Shown here in pieces: positions 26,195 through 37,021 of a stretch of 64,000 nucleotides of DNA (position 1 is its first letter; each line of letters begins with the position of its first letter). Location: the NCBI GenBank assembly GCA_933228675.1, contig OW121743.1, forward strand, positions 16,883,384 to 16,947,383. Direction: 5' to 3'. This stretch comes from Stomorhina lunata (lineage: Eukaryota; Arthropoda; Insecta; Diptera; Rhiniidae). The position numbers were made by a program, and so were the translations under genes. The notes under the pieces were generated by a model that did no database searches, was not told the DNA's origin, and was given only the letters and a program-made list of their open reading frames with translations.

Positions 26195-27075
26195 TATCGT
26201 CAGCTGTTCTACAGAGACGTCTTCCTATAGTCAGCTGTTCTATAGAGACATCTTCCTATCGTCAGCTGTTCTCTACAGAAATCTTCCTATCGTCAGCTGT
26301 TCTCTAGTGTGACATCTTCCTATCGTCAGCTGTTCTCTAGAGACATCTTCCTATCGTCAGCTGTTCTCTAGAGACATCATCCTATCGTCAGCTGTTCTCT
26401 AGAGACATCTTCCTATCGTCAGCTGTTCTCTAGAGACATCTTCCTATCGTCAGCTGTTCTCTAGAGACATATTCCTATCGTCAGCTGTTCTCTAGAGATA
26501 TCTTACTATCGTCAGCTGTTCTATAGATACATCTTCCTATCGTCAGCTGTTCTATAGAGACATCTTCCTATCGTCAGCTGTTCTATAGAGACATCTTCCT
26601 ATCGTCAGCTGTTCTATAGAGACATATTCCTATCGTCAGCTGTTCTCTAGAGACATCTTACTATCGTCAGCTGTTCTCTAGAGACATCTTCCTATCGTCA
26701 GCTGTTCTATAGAGACATCTTCCTATCGTCAGCTGTTCTTTAGAGACATCTTCCTATCGTCAGCTGTTCTCTACAGAAATCTTCCTATCGTCAGCTGTTT
26801 TCTAGAGACATCTTCCTATCGTCAGCTGTTTTCTAGAGACATCTTCCTATATCGTCAGCTGTTCTCTAGAGACATATCGTCAGCTGTTCTCTAGAGACAT
26901 CTTCCGATCGTCGGTTGTTCTCTAGAGACGTTTTCCTATCGTCAGCTGTTTAATAGAGAGGTCTTCCTTTATCATTAGCAGTTCTATAGAGACGTCTTTC
27001 TAACGTCAACTCTTCATCTTCCTATCTGTTCTAAGAAGTCTTTTTCCTATAGAACAGCTGACGATAGGCTGTTTT
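26195..27075 (-). repeat. 31-bp minisatellite, array B, inverted (about 28 copies)
   Basis: The unit is CCTATCGTCAGCTGTTCTCT followed by AGAGACATCTT. It is the exact reverse complement of the array A consensus. Variants TCTATAGAGAC and TCTCTACAGAAATC occur in runs. The right end decays from about 26930 and closes with a short forward-orientation copy (GAACAGCTGACGATAGG) at 27053-27069, itself an inversion inside the array. Confidence 0.96.
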
Positions 27076-27955
27076 CTCTATAGATCGCTATCAAATACAA
27101 AAAATTATATTTGTGAGATATTCTTTTAAATGAAATTAATTTAAATTTTATTTATTTGTTATTTATATTAGTGGCGAACTTTTTTTTTGCAAATTAATGT
27201 CTAACATTTAAATTTTTTGTTTTTGTTATTTCAATAATTTGTTTCTTTATTAGTCATTTTACACATATTCACATTAGAACATCGTGGACGCGGCGGACAA
27301 CGCGGCAAGTGAGCTCTCACAGTCGGCGCTTTTCAAAGTGTCATCCTGTCTTGTTTTCGTTGAAGGCGGCTGACATTTTTTCACACGCAAAATAAATTTA
27401 TATTATTCATACCTTTTAATACAAAAATAAATTCGCCAATAAATTTAATTATAGCCAAGCACAAGCATTTTTTATATATTTTTAAAATAACTGACGTAAA
27501 CGGTTGGAAAACAAAGCGTTTAAGTAAATTTAATAAAATCGTTTGTCTTCTCATTCGAAAGGATTAAGTTCTTAAAGCGACTAATTGTGTAAAAGTGTCA
27601 TTTCACTTTTGAAAAACATAAGAATTGGCATCATTGTCCCTTTGTCATAATTTTGTATTATTGTAATTTTTGCAAATGCTATTGTGTGTGTGTGTGTAAG
27701 AGAGTGTGTTCGTGAGGTTTTATTGTTCAGTGATGCCTTATGTTTTGTATATTTAACCAAGCATCAAGTTATTGACCCACATACCTCAAGACCCCAAAAA
27801 TATAAGAACAAATTATTTATATTTGAATTAATTTCCAAAGAAAACACAATGACCAGCCATTGATGGTCATTGTGTCTACAAATACGCTCGCAAAATTCAT
27901 TTGCAAATTATATAAATTCACAATAACTTTTAGAGAATGAGGAAGAGAGAGGAAG
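27076..27955. other. AT-rich DNA with a GC-rich island at 27285-27400
   Basis: The island (GGACGCGGCGGACAACGCGG, then AAGTGAGCTCTCACAGTCGG, then GAAGGCGGCTGACATT) stands out from its surroundings. It has no long frame on either strand. A (TG)n run lies at 27683-27697. The island could be an alternative promoter or 5' untranslated exon of sgg; this is inference from base composition only. Confidence 0.45.
27285..27400. promoter_or_regulatory. GC-rich island, candidate promoter or untranslated exon
   Basis: About 115 bp rich in GC inside AT-rich DNA, with CpG-containing words (CGCGGCGGACAACGCGGC). TCACAGTCGG resembles a fly initiator only loosely. No TATA box or downstream element is convincing. 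Confidence 0.3.
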
Positions 27956-27959
27956 GTTA

Positions 27960-28130
27960 AAACAGCTGTTCTGTGTAGAGCCTAATTCCAAATGTCAGCT
28001 GTTCTAAATATATAGGAAAGTCTACTTTCTAAAGTCAGTTTTTCTTTATAAAAAGAAGCCTTCTTCTATACGTCAGCTATTCTATGTAGAAAAGTCTTCT
28101 TCCTAACGTCAGCTGTTCTATAGACATAAT
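27960..28130 (-). repeat. Degenerate copies of the 31-bp family, inverted orientation
   Basis: Phrases GTCAGCTGTTCTAAATATAT, CGTCAGCTATTCTATGTAGA and CTTCTTCCTAACGTCAGCTG show four or five strongly diverged copies. Some carry TAGAAAAGTCTTC, as in the relatives at 48.6 kb. They are intermediate between the two sub-families. Confidence 0.8.
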
Positions 28131-29385
28131 TCACAATAGAACAAAAAAGTGTTGCCGCCTTTTCTTTTTCTGTTTTATTCAATTTCCAACAATTTTGTAA
28201 AGAAATGTAAGTGATTTCTTTAGTATAAAGTTTATTACAAAACAATAATGATTTATTTATTGTCAAATAAAATATTGTTAATTGTTTGTTTAAATTTTCT
28301 CTTTTTGCCTTATTGTGCTTTTGATTGATTGCTTAACAATTTTGACCTAAAAATTGTGTTTGGTGTTCTCATTTTCTGAATTTCAAATTCAAAATAACAG
28401 CTGTTTCATTTCAAAACCTTGAAATTTTCGGAAAATTTACTTATAACATAAAAACAATATTTGCTTAAATTTAACAAAATTTGTTCTTCTGAAAAATAAT
28501 TAAGAAATTATTATAAACAAAATAAAAATTTTGACAAAGCCAAAAAATCAATAACGTATTGCCATCATTATTCTCCTCCCCCATAATATATACCTGATAT
28601 CGTAGATAATGACGTTCGAATGTTTGGCGAGAGAATTTTATATGCATTTCTTTCTGTTTCGTTGCGAAAATATTTATTTTGAATATAAAATTGCACCTAA
28701 ATAAATTATATATTTTTAAAATGAAATCACACACTCATACAAGAGAAATTATTTTTATATTTATTATTAGACAAATATTTAGATTAAAAACCTAAAATTT
28801 GTATTCAATAAATTTGGCCTTTGGCCAAAATTGAAAATAAAATTATCGACAATAAAAATATCTAATTTTTTTTTTCTTCTTTTTTGGTTGTTGGTAACTT
28901 ATTTGTTTGTTTCATTTCAAGAATAAATATTTCGAATGAGAAATATTGGGCCAAGAGCATTTTAAAAAAATAAAAATCTGAACAGAAGAAAAAACTTCTC
29001 TAACACATTTTAATAAAATTTATTATAAACTGTCAATTTGAATGAATAACAAAAAAGAATATTACAATAAGACACACAAAAAAAGAGACATGACAAGATG
29101 CATTACAGATCAAGAGGAAGGCTTCTCTATAGAGATGACGACAGGAAGACATTTCTAAACAGAACAGATTTTATTAACAATAAATAAAAAAAAATCATTA
29201 TATATGATTTATTTAAGGAATTGTAATATATATAAATAAAAATTTCCCTTCAACATTGTTGCAAGTGAAATGAAACAAAAAGAGAAACCGCGGCAACACT
29301 TTGTTGCTCTATTGTGAATGATTGCTTACTTAATATCATAAAGAAAGTTGCCAGATTATTGTAGATAATAGATGATAATGGAAAG
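28131..29385. other. AT-rich non-coding DNA, no gene seen
   Basis: Intron-like sequence. A short diverged minisatellite trace lies at 29110-29165 (GAGATGACGACAGGAAGACA). Two small minus-strand frames (28066-28266 and 28471-28734) have no recognisable content. Confidence 0.55.
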
Positions 29386-31075
29386 ACATTTCTTTAAAAC
29401 AGATAGAAAGATGTCTCTAGAGAACAGTTGACGATAGGAAGATGTCTCTAGAGAACAGCTGACGATAGGAAGATGTCTCTAGAGAACAGCTGACGATAGG
29501 AAGATGTCTCTAGAGAACAGCTGACGATAGGAAGATGTCTCTAGAGAACAGCTAACGATAGGAAGATGTCTCTAGAGAACAGCTGACGATAGGAAGATGT
29601 CTCTAGAGAACAGCTGACGATAGGAAGATGTCTCTAGAAAACAGCTGACGATAGGAAGATGTCTCTAGAGAACAGCTGACGATAGGAAGATGTCTCTAGA
29701 GAACAGCTGACAATAGGAAGATGTCTCTAGAGAACAGCTGACGATAGGAAGATGTCTGTATAGAACAGCTGACGATAGGAAGATGTCTGTATAGAACAGC
29801 TGACGATAGGAAGATGTTTCTATAGAACAGCTGACGATAGGAAGATGTTTCTATAGAACAGCTGACGATAGGAAGATGTTTCTATAGAACAGTTGACGAT
29901 AGGAAGATGTTTCTATAGAACAGCTGACGATAGGAAGATGTTTCTATAGAACAGCTGACGATAGGAAGATGTTTCTATAGAACAGCTGACGATAGGAAGA
30001 TGTTTCTATAGAACAGCTGACGATAGGAAGATGTTTCTATAGAACAGCTGACGATAGGAAGATGTTTCTATAGAACAGCTGACGATAGGAATTTGTTTCT
30101 ATAGAACAGCTGACGATAGGAAGATGTTTCTATAGAACAGCTGACGATAGGAAGATGTTTCTATAGAACAGCTGACGACGTTAGGAAGATGTTTCTATAG
30201 AACAGCTGACGACGTTAGGAAGATGTTTCTATAGAACAGCTGACGACGTTAGGAAGATGTTTCTATAGAACAGCTGACGACGTTAGGAAGATGTTTCTAT
30301 AGAACAGCTGACGACGTTAGGAAGATGTTTCTATAGAACAGCTGACGACGTTAGGAAGATGTTTCTATAGAACAGCTGACGACGTTAGGAAGATGTTTCT
30401 ATAGAACAGCTGACGACGTTAGGAAGATGTTTCTATAGAACAGCTGACGACGTTAGGAAGGTGTTTCTATAGAACAGCTGACGACGTTAGGAAGGTGTTT
30501 CTATAGAACAGCTGACGACGTTAGGAAGGTGTTTCTATAGAACAGCTGACGACGTTAGGAAGGTGTTTCTATAGAACAGCTGACGACGTTAGGAAGGTGT
30601 TTCTATAGAACAGCTGACGACGTTAGGAAGGTGTTTCTATAGAACAGCTGACGACGTTAGGAAGGTGTTTCTATAGAACAGCTGACGACGTTAGGAAGGT
30701 GTTTCTATAGAACAGCTGACGACGTTAGGAAGGTGTTTCTATAGAACAGCTGACGACGTTAGGAAGGTGTTTCTATAGAACAGCTGACGACGCTAGGAAG
30801 ACGTTTCTATAGAACAGCTGACGACGTTAGGAAGTCGTCTCTATAGAACAGCTAACGACGTTAGGAAGTCGTCTCTATAGAACAGCTGACGACGTTAGAA
30901 AGACGTCTCTATAGAACAGCTGACGACGTTAGGAACACGTCTCTATGGAACAGCTGACGACGTTAGTTAGATGTTTCAGCTGACGACATTGGGAAGACGT
31001 CTTTATAAAACAGCTGACGATAGGAAGACGTCATTATAGAACAGCTGACGATGGAGAGACGTCTCTATAGGTAAA
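29386..31075 (+). repeat. 31/34-bp minisatellite, array C (about 50 copies, ordered variant blocks)
   Basis: Forward orientation like array A, but made of successive blocks. About 29405-29753: GATGTCTCTAGAGAACAGCT, 31 bp. 29754-29811: GTCTGTATAGAAC. 29812-30171: GATGTTTCTATAGAACAGCT, 31 bp. From about 30172 the unit gains three bases (GACGACGTTAGG) and becomes 34 bp. From about 30452 GAAGATG becomes GAAGGTG. From about 30790 a mixed edge (GAAGACGTCTCTATAG, GAAGTCGTC) runs to 31075. Within blocks copies are almost identical. This fits stepwise local amplification. Neither 31 nor 34 keeps a reading frame. Confidence 0.97.
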
Positions 31076-32364
31076 GTACATTCTGTTTTACGATTGACAA
31101 ACTTCCAAATGTAAAATACCATCGTTGTGCATCTTAAAACCTTTGTAAACAAATGTTTTGGGCAAAATCTTAATAATAGTGACCGCATCCCATAAGACAT
31201 GAAGATCTACTTAACGCGTCAAACCAAATCTGTGCTACTGTAGAGGCTTGACAGCGAAAATGGCGGCGACCAATCAATATTGCTTCACAAACGCTTTGAT
31301 GGAAACCACAGGGAAGAAGGCCAAATATCAAGATTGCTCCACAAGCGATTTGAAGGGAAGAAAATTTCGAGTTGATGGAAAATGTCATAAAAATAAGAGA
31401 GAATGAGTAGATAGGAAAGAGGGGTCGGTAACAGCACTTAAATATGAGGTGGTGGTGATAGCCCGACCAAATTTGATATGGTACCAAGTTTGTTTTGGTA
31501 CAGAAAATGTTTTGCAGGTGACATTTCCATTTAAGGCGTTCAGAGATTAATATACACTTTATTTAATAGCGGTCAAAGTCTTTGAAGTTGACCTTTTAAG
31601 AGACATTTACGGTGACGTTATTGAAATCAAACGATTTTACTTTTTTTTATTTGTGGGTTGGAAAAACCGACAATTTTCACACTTAACGATTGAATAAAAC
31701 GCCATTTTTAAGTTTCTACGTCTTTCAGAAGAAATTTTATTTATTAAATTAACTAAATACTGGAATGATTTGAGTAGAAAAGGAGAGTTTGTTAGACAAA
31801 TTCTTCTAAATGAAAAACTGAATAATTTAGATTAAACAATTTAGATTTAGAAAAGTGAAATTTGGTAAAACAATTTAGAAGAATTATGACCAATTTAGAT
31901 CAATTATAACTATTTTGGATAATTTTGACAAATTAGAATTTATAAATTTTACTTATAAATTAGCGAAAATAATTGTTTGTTTAGCAATTCTGTTTTATTA
32001 TTCAAATATTTATTATTAGAATATTAATGATTTCATTTCTGGTGAATATTTAATTTTATATTTCTTTATTAAATTACGGAAATTGCATGTCAAAACGACG
32101 GCTAAAGAGAATGTCAAAAGAATGGCACAGAATGAAATACACAATTGACGTTTGTTCAAAATATGTAAATGTCAAATTCGGGTTAGTTTCGAATACAAAA
32201 AACACATGTTTTTCATTTTCATTCAATATAAAAGGAAAATAATACATAGAAAACAAACTAAAACCCTACGCTCTTTAGAACTAATAATAAAAATACTCTC
32301 TTTAATGTTCTCACTTTCTTAAGGTAATAAATTTCTCTTTTCTCTTCCTTTATATTAAAGTGAT
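31076..32364. other. Unique DNA right of array C, small internal duplication at 31245-31380
   Basis: No gene supported. A 50-bp segment around CAATATTGCTTCACAAACG (31277-31295) recurs as CAAGATTGCTCCACAAGCG (31329-31347). Just before it AAAATGGCGGCGACC matches the YY1/Pho core on the plus strand. The 105-codon minus frame over this region is not recognisable. Confidence 0.5.
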
Positions 32365-32894
32365 CAGCGTTGTCAACTCAGTGCTTTTAGCACGGTTATT
32401 AGTGCTTTTGAAAATTTTTGTCGCGACAAATTTTCGCTTCAGTGCCTAGAGCTTCTTTTTAATGTTTTAAGGGCTTTTTATTTTTGTTTTTTAATATTTT
32501 TGGAAAAAATGTACAAAAAGACTAAAACGTGTATTTTTTACAAAATAATTTTTGAACTTTGACATCTAATTTCTGAAAAACTGTTCTAGGTCCATAAATG
32601 ATTTTTTGCAGTAATAAAGTTTATTATATTGTTTATATAAAACAATTGAAATGATTTTAAAAAATTGAACCAAACTGTCCTTTTTTGGCAAATCAAATTT
32701 TGGTGTATAGAAATTTGTCATTTTCAATGAAATCTGAAGTGAACATATGTGGCTTTATAACTACATTTCAGAAAGTAGCAAAGTCGGCTTGATTTTTTTG
32801 TTATATGTTCGAAAACTTAAAAATTCCCATTAAAATTTTACCAATTTCGGTCAATACTGTAAGCAGAGTGAATGTTGTACTGACTTTAAAGGTA

Positions 32895-33432
32895 GAAACA
32901 CAATTGGGACGAATGACTAATTTCGTCCAGCACGACGAATTCGGCTTTAAAAATTCGTCTTGTATATTCGTCCATTGAACACATTTATGACGAATAAACG
33001 TTGCTGACGCCATTTTTGTTTATTTTTCATTAGCACAAATTACACACACTTTCGTACATATCGCGCACTCACAACATTTGCAATATTTTTTTTTTATTAT
33101 ATTCTTTCATTTTTTCACAAAATGAAAATATTTAATTAATTTTATTTGAAATAATTATTTTTTGTTTACAATTTATAAGGTGACCATATTTCACAAAAAC
33201 ACATATAATTTCTTATACCTTACAACAGAAATAGAAATGCAGCCACTCTAAACCAGTTTAGTCGTCGTTCGTCTGCGTATGAAATAGAAATAAACCTATC
33301 GCACTATTCGATACGCACGACGAATTTCGTCGTACGCATCTATTGTGAGCACTTTCATATAAACCCATATCTTCTATTTCTAACGACGAATATTCGTTCC
33401 GAAAAATTGGTTGTTCGTCCCAATTGTGTTTC
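32895..33432. mobile_element. 538-bp MITE with 19-bp perfect TIRs
   Basis: Ends are GAAACACAATTGGGACGAA at left and its perfect reverse complement at right. The interior is rich in ACGACGAA/TTCGTCGT inverted pairs, including a palindromic CACGACGAATTTCGTCGT near 33317. No ORF. I could not settle the target duplication (flanks GGTA and ATACTT). The DNA-transposon superfamily is unknown. Confidence 0.75.
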
Positions 33433-33899
33433 ATACTTAAATTTGAATTGAAATAATCCTGGAGGGAAATTTTCTACAAATATATAATAAATCTTTAATT
33501 ATTAAAAAAAAATTCTTATTAAAAAAGTGAAATTTTTTTTAAGAAATATGTAATTTTTTCGATAAAAAAATATACTAAAATTTGTGAATTGATTTCGGCC
33601 TAGTGGTGCCGATTTAGGTCAATTTCAATGCCGAATGTCTCAACCAAATTTCATTAATACTTCCTCTAAATTCCATAAAAATAAACTAAAATTTATGGGA
33701 CAAATCCGGTAGATATACCATAAAATGAGCGGATTTCGGGCAACTTCAATACCGATACCCCCAAATCAAATGTCTGTATAAAAATTGATCAAATTATTTA
33801 TTTGATCAAATTATCCATTATTTAAAACGGTTTATCCATTTCGTGGTTTCCAAAGTATAGGACTGGAATTCTACATCTGTCAAACTAAGTTGTGAAACC

Positions 33900-34983
33900 A
33901 TTTTTTTTTTTCTTTTCAGTTGAAAGTCTGACATTGACGAAAATAAATCGCTTAAGTATTACACAACCGATAAAAATTATCAAAACATACCACAAAAATG
34001 GTGATTCGGCAACAGCCACATATCGTGCTTTAAGAGGAGTTTGTGGTTTACATATTCGTCCAACTACGCAAGCAATTGTAAAGAAATTTGAATAGAATGG
34101 AGCGGTTACAAATATTGTAAGGCCTGTGCATCATCATTTCGCTCGTTCCGCTGAAAATATCGCTGCTGTAAGTGAAAGTGTAGCCGAAGATCGGAATGTG
34201 TCGATTCCTCATCGTTCTCAGGAATAAGGACTGTCTTACGGCAGATTATGGCATATTTTGCAACAACTGAAGCCAGCTGACCATTCACAACGTCGTAGAT
34301 ACGTGGAATGGATGCTTGAACAACAGGCGGTGGACGGTGATTTTTCGAACAAAATTTTCTTCAGCGATTAATCACATTTTTCACTCGATGGTTATGTTAA
34401 TAAATAAAAATGTCGTGTTTGGGGTTCTAAGAATCCTTAAGTATTTAAAGAGAGGCTATTATATCCAGAAAAAGTCACTGTTTGGTGCGCTCTTTGGTCC
34501 GAAGGTGTGATTGGAGCTTACTTCTTCGAAAACGACAATGGAACGAGTGTCACCGTGAATTCGGAGCGTTATGGTCATATGATAACTGACTTTTTTTGCC
34601 TGCTATTGAAGAATACGACTTGAAGAATATGTGACTTCAACAAGACGTTGCAACATGCCACACAACTCTAGCGAATATGGCTTTATTGCAAGAGACAATT
34701 CCTGATCGCGTAATTTCTCGTCATGGCGATATCAACTGACCATCAAGATCATACGATTTGACACCTTTAAAATTTTTTTTGTTTTGTGGGGCTACGCGGA
34801 AAAGGTCGAGTATATGCAGACAAACCTTTAACACTTGAGCACTTAAAATCCAATATTCGTCAAGTTATGTCTAAAATACCGCCCAATATGTGTCAAAAAG
34901 TGGTCGAAAATTACTTTAAAAGAATCAATGTTTGCAACATTTCGCGTGGTGGTCATTTAAATGATTTAGTGTTTCACACATAA
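33900..34983 (+). pseudogene. Dead mariner-family (DD41D-type) transposase
   Basis: Plus-strand pieces in shifting frames follow the order of a mariner/IS630-type transposase. First comes a helix-turn-helix region (KNGDSATATYRALRG). Then FFSD followed by a stop where the family has SDEAHF, and GVIGAYFFENDNGTSVTVNS. Then QQDVATCHT, YDLTPLKFFLF and the C-terminus INVCNISRGGHLNDLVFHT. At least five stops and one or more frameshifts are present. The third catalytic aspartate is a lysine (LTPLK for LTPxD), with 41 residues after the second aspartate, the same spacing as in the better copy at 50.5 kb. I see no matching TIRs. It lies within the old hAT-like element. Confidence 0.85.
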
Positions 34984-35011
34984 TATCAACGTTCAAACTT
35001 TATAAAAAAAA

Positions 35012-35700
35012 AAAAACAAGTAAAAAAGTGCTATAGTCGGTCAAGCCCGACCATGCGATACCTTTCACCACTGAGGTCACATATCAGTTTTTGTCTATAG
35101 AAAGACAAATATTTGCTAAATTTTGTCATTATACAAACGTTTTCTTAAGACATATATATTTAAGCTTTTTTCGTCACTACGACTTATATGAGAGCTAGAG
35201 TCAAATGTGGACCGATTGTCTCGAAATTTAACAAATTGATTATGCATAAAAAAATTAACTTTAAATAGTCATCTTCAGATTTACGAGCGTTTTAGTGATT
35301 TTTGTCTGCGTTTTAATAGAAGAGTTTGTTTGGGAGCTATGGTCAAATGCGGACCGATTTCAACGAAATTTGCCACAACGATTGTGGCTAACATAAGCAG
35401 TATTCCAAAAAACGAGACCTTTGGAAGGTACCCTAAATAATGGACCAATTTGGACGAATTTCAATAGCCACTATGAAATGAATTATACGTGTCAAATTTC
35501 ATGAAATTATCTTTAGTATTCCGATCTGTACTTTGATTAAAAGGTTTACATGTGGACCCCCATGCTAGCCGTCCAGACTAACATCGTTAAATCGACTCAG
35601 GGAACGATTCAAAGTCGATTGGTATACTAAAAGGCCAATATTTCTATGCGTTACATACATCAGCACAAACTTATGATACCCTTTTCATATAAAAAGAAAT
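35012..35700 (+). repeat. Fly dispersed repeat, variant with GTCGGTCAAGCCCGAC hairpin
   Basis: It begins AACAAGTAAAAAAGTGCTAT just behind an A-run and continues through the short hairpin GTCGGTCAAGCCCGAC. It contains GGGAGCTATGGTCAAATGCG, which also occurs at 38.0-38.6 kb. It ends near GATACCCTTTTCATA. It is a relative of the 37.0-kb element with a different head hairpin. Non-coding. Confidence 0.7.
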
Positions 35701-35884
35701 ATCATGAAAAACAAAATATTTTATATGTGTTATATTTACTTTTACTTTTTAAACCGCAAAATGGATAACCCTGTAGAATTTATTTTTGGCCATCAAAAAC
35801 ATGAAAAAAGTTCAGTGCTTTTTTGTGAAAATCACACGTTTTTTTGTTTTGGCGCTTTTTAAAATTTGAAAGTTGACAACTCTG

Positions 35885-37015
35885 GTTGTGATCGAAAGAG
35901 TGTGTACATATTTTCTCTTACTCACTGTTTTTACTGTTCAATTTAAGAGTTTGGGATTAAAGAGTTTTTTTCAAATACCATAAAAAAGTAAAACATTTTG
36001 TTCTATGAAATCTTTTCAAAAGGGGAGCTTTGAAAATAAGACCACACGGACTTTTTTCTTTAATAAAAAAAATATTTCTTAAATACATAATCCAATACCT
36101 ACATTCTTCACTTAGAGAACCGCGATTAACCAGCATCTTGAGGGTTTTGAAAATTTAAGATAAACCCAAAATCTGCATGAGATTTTGTAATAATAAAACA
36201 CTACAAAATTTTTGTTTTATTTGGAAAATTTTCACAATTTTCTTAAATATTTTCAAAACTTTTTATTATTATTTAAATTTCATTTAATACTCAATCAAAC
36301 ATTTTCTAAACTTTGATATTTTAAAACTTGAAAAGTTTTCAACTTTTTTTTTTGCTATTTATTTAAACAAAAAATTATCGTAATAGAATTTTTCTTTTCA
36401 ATTCTGTTATAAAACACTCAGGTGCACTTTTTATTTCTTGAATTTTATTTTTAATTCAAAATTATTGTATAATTTTTTTCTCACAAAAATTTTCTTTTTT
36501 AAATTTTTTTGTTTTAACAAAAAATTATTTTGAAAAAATAATTTAAATTTTTCATAAAAACATTATAAAAACCCCGAAAAAAAGAGGCGCGTTTCTTCTA
36601 TTTTTTAAACTGCACGTCGTTCACATTTAATAAAACTGAATATTTTCAAAGAAATTTGAAAAAAAAAAATCCAATTTAACTCATGTGTGAGTTTCCCAAA
36701 AAAATAACAAAAAAAAAAACTTAATAGCAAAAATACAACAAAATTTATATATAAAAAGAGCAGCCAACAGCAAAAAAATAACAACTTAAACAGTAGCTAA
36801 TAGAATAAAAGCAACAACAACAATAAAAGGTATTGAAAATATATAAAAACAAAAGAAAAAATGCAAACTACAAAAACAAATTTCAGTTGTTCGTTTCTCT
36901 TTTAGTATTTGCTCTGAGTTGAAATCTCTGGGATGGATACATGGGGATACACAAGTGTTAACAACTGTAGAGATTTTGTTTGTGAAATTAGCGTGTTTTT
37001 GAAAGAAAAAGCAAA
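35885..37015. other. AT-rich non-coding DNA, no gene seen
   Basis: T- and A-rich intron-like sequence. Overlapping frames near 36786-37163 on both strands are chance frames spanning into the adjacent dispersed repeat. Confidence 0.55.
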
Positions 37016-37021
37016 GACGGA

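Larger units (their letters stand above)
32365..35884. mobile_element. Old hAT-like element with nested insertions
   Basis: The left end CAGCGTTGTCAACT and the right end, read in reverse complement, CAGAGTTGTCAACT, match at 13 of 14 bases. CAG-starting TIRs are typical of hAT elements. The flanking 8-mers AAAGTGAT and GTTGTGAT agree at five of eight positions, a possible decayed target duplication. Both ends are followed inside by runs of GTGCTTTT or GCGCTTTTT-like sequence. The 3.5-kb interior has no hAT transposase; it holds a MITE, a mariner relic and a dispersed repeat. Alternatively the two ends belong to different copies of one family. Confidence 0.55.
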
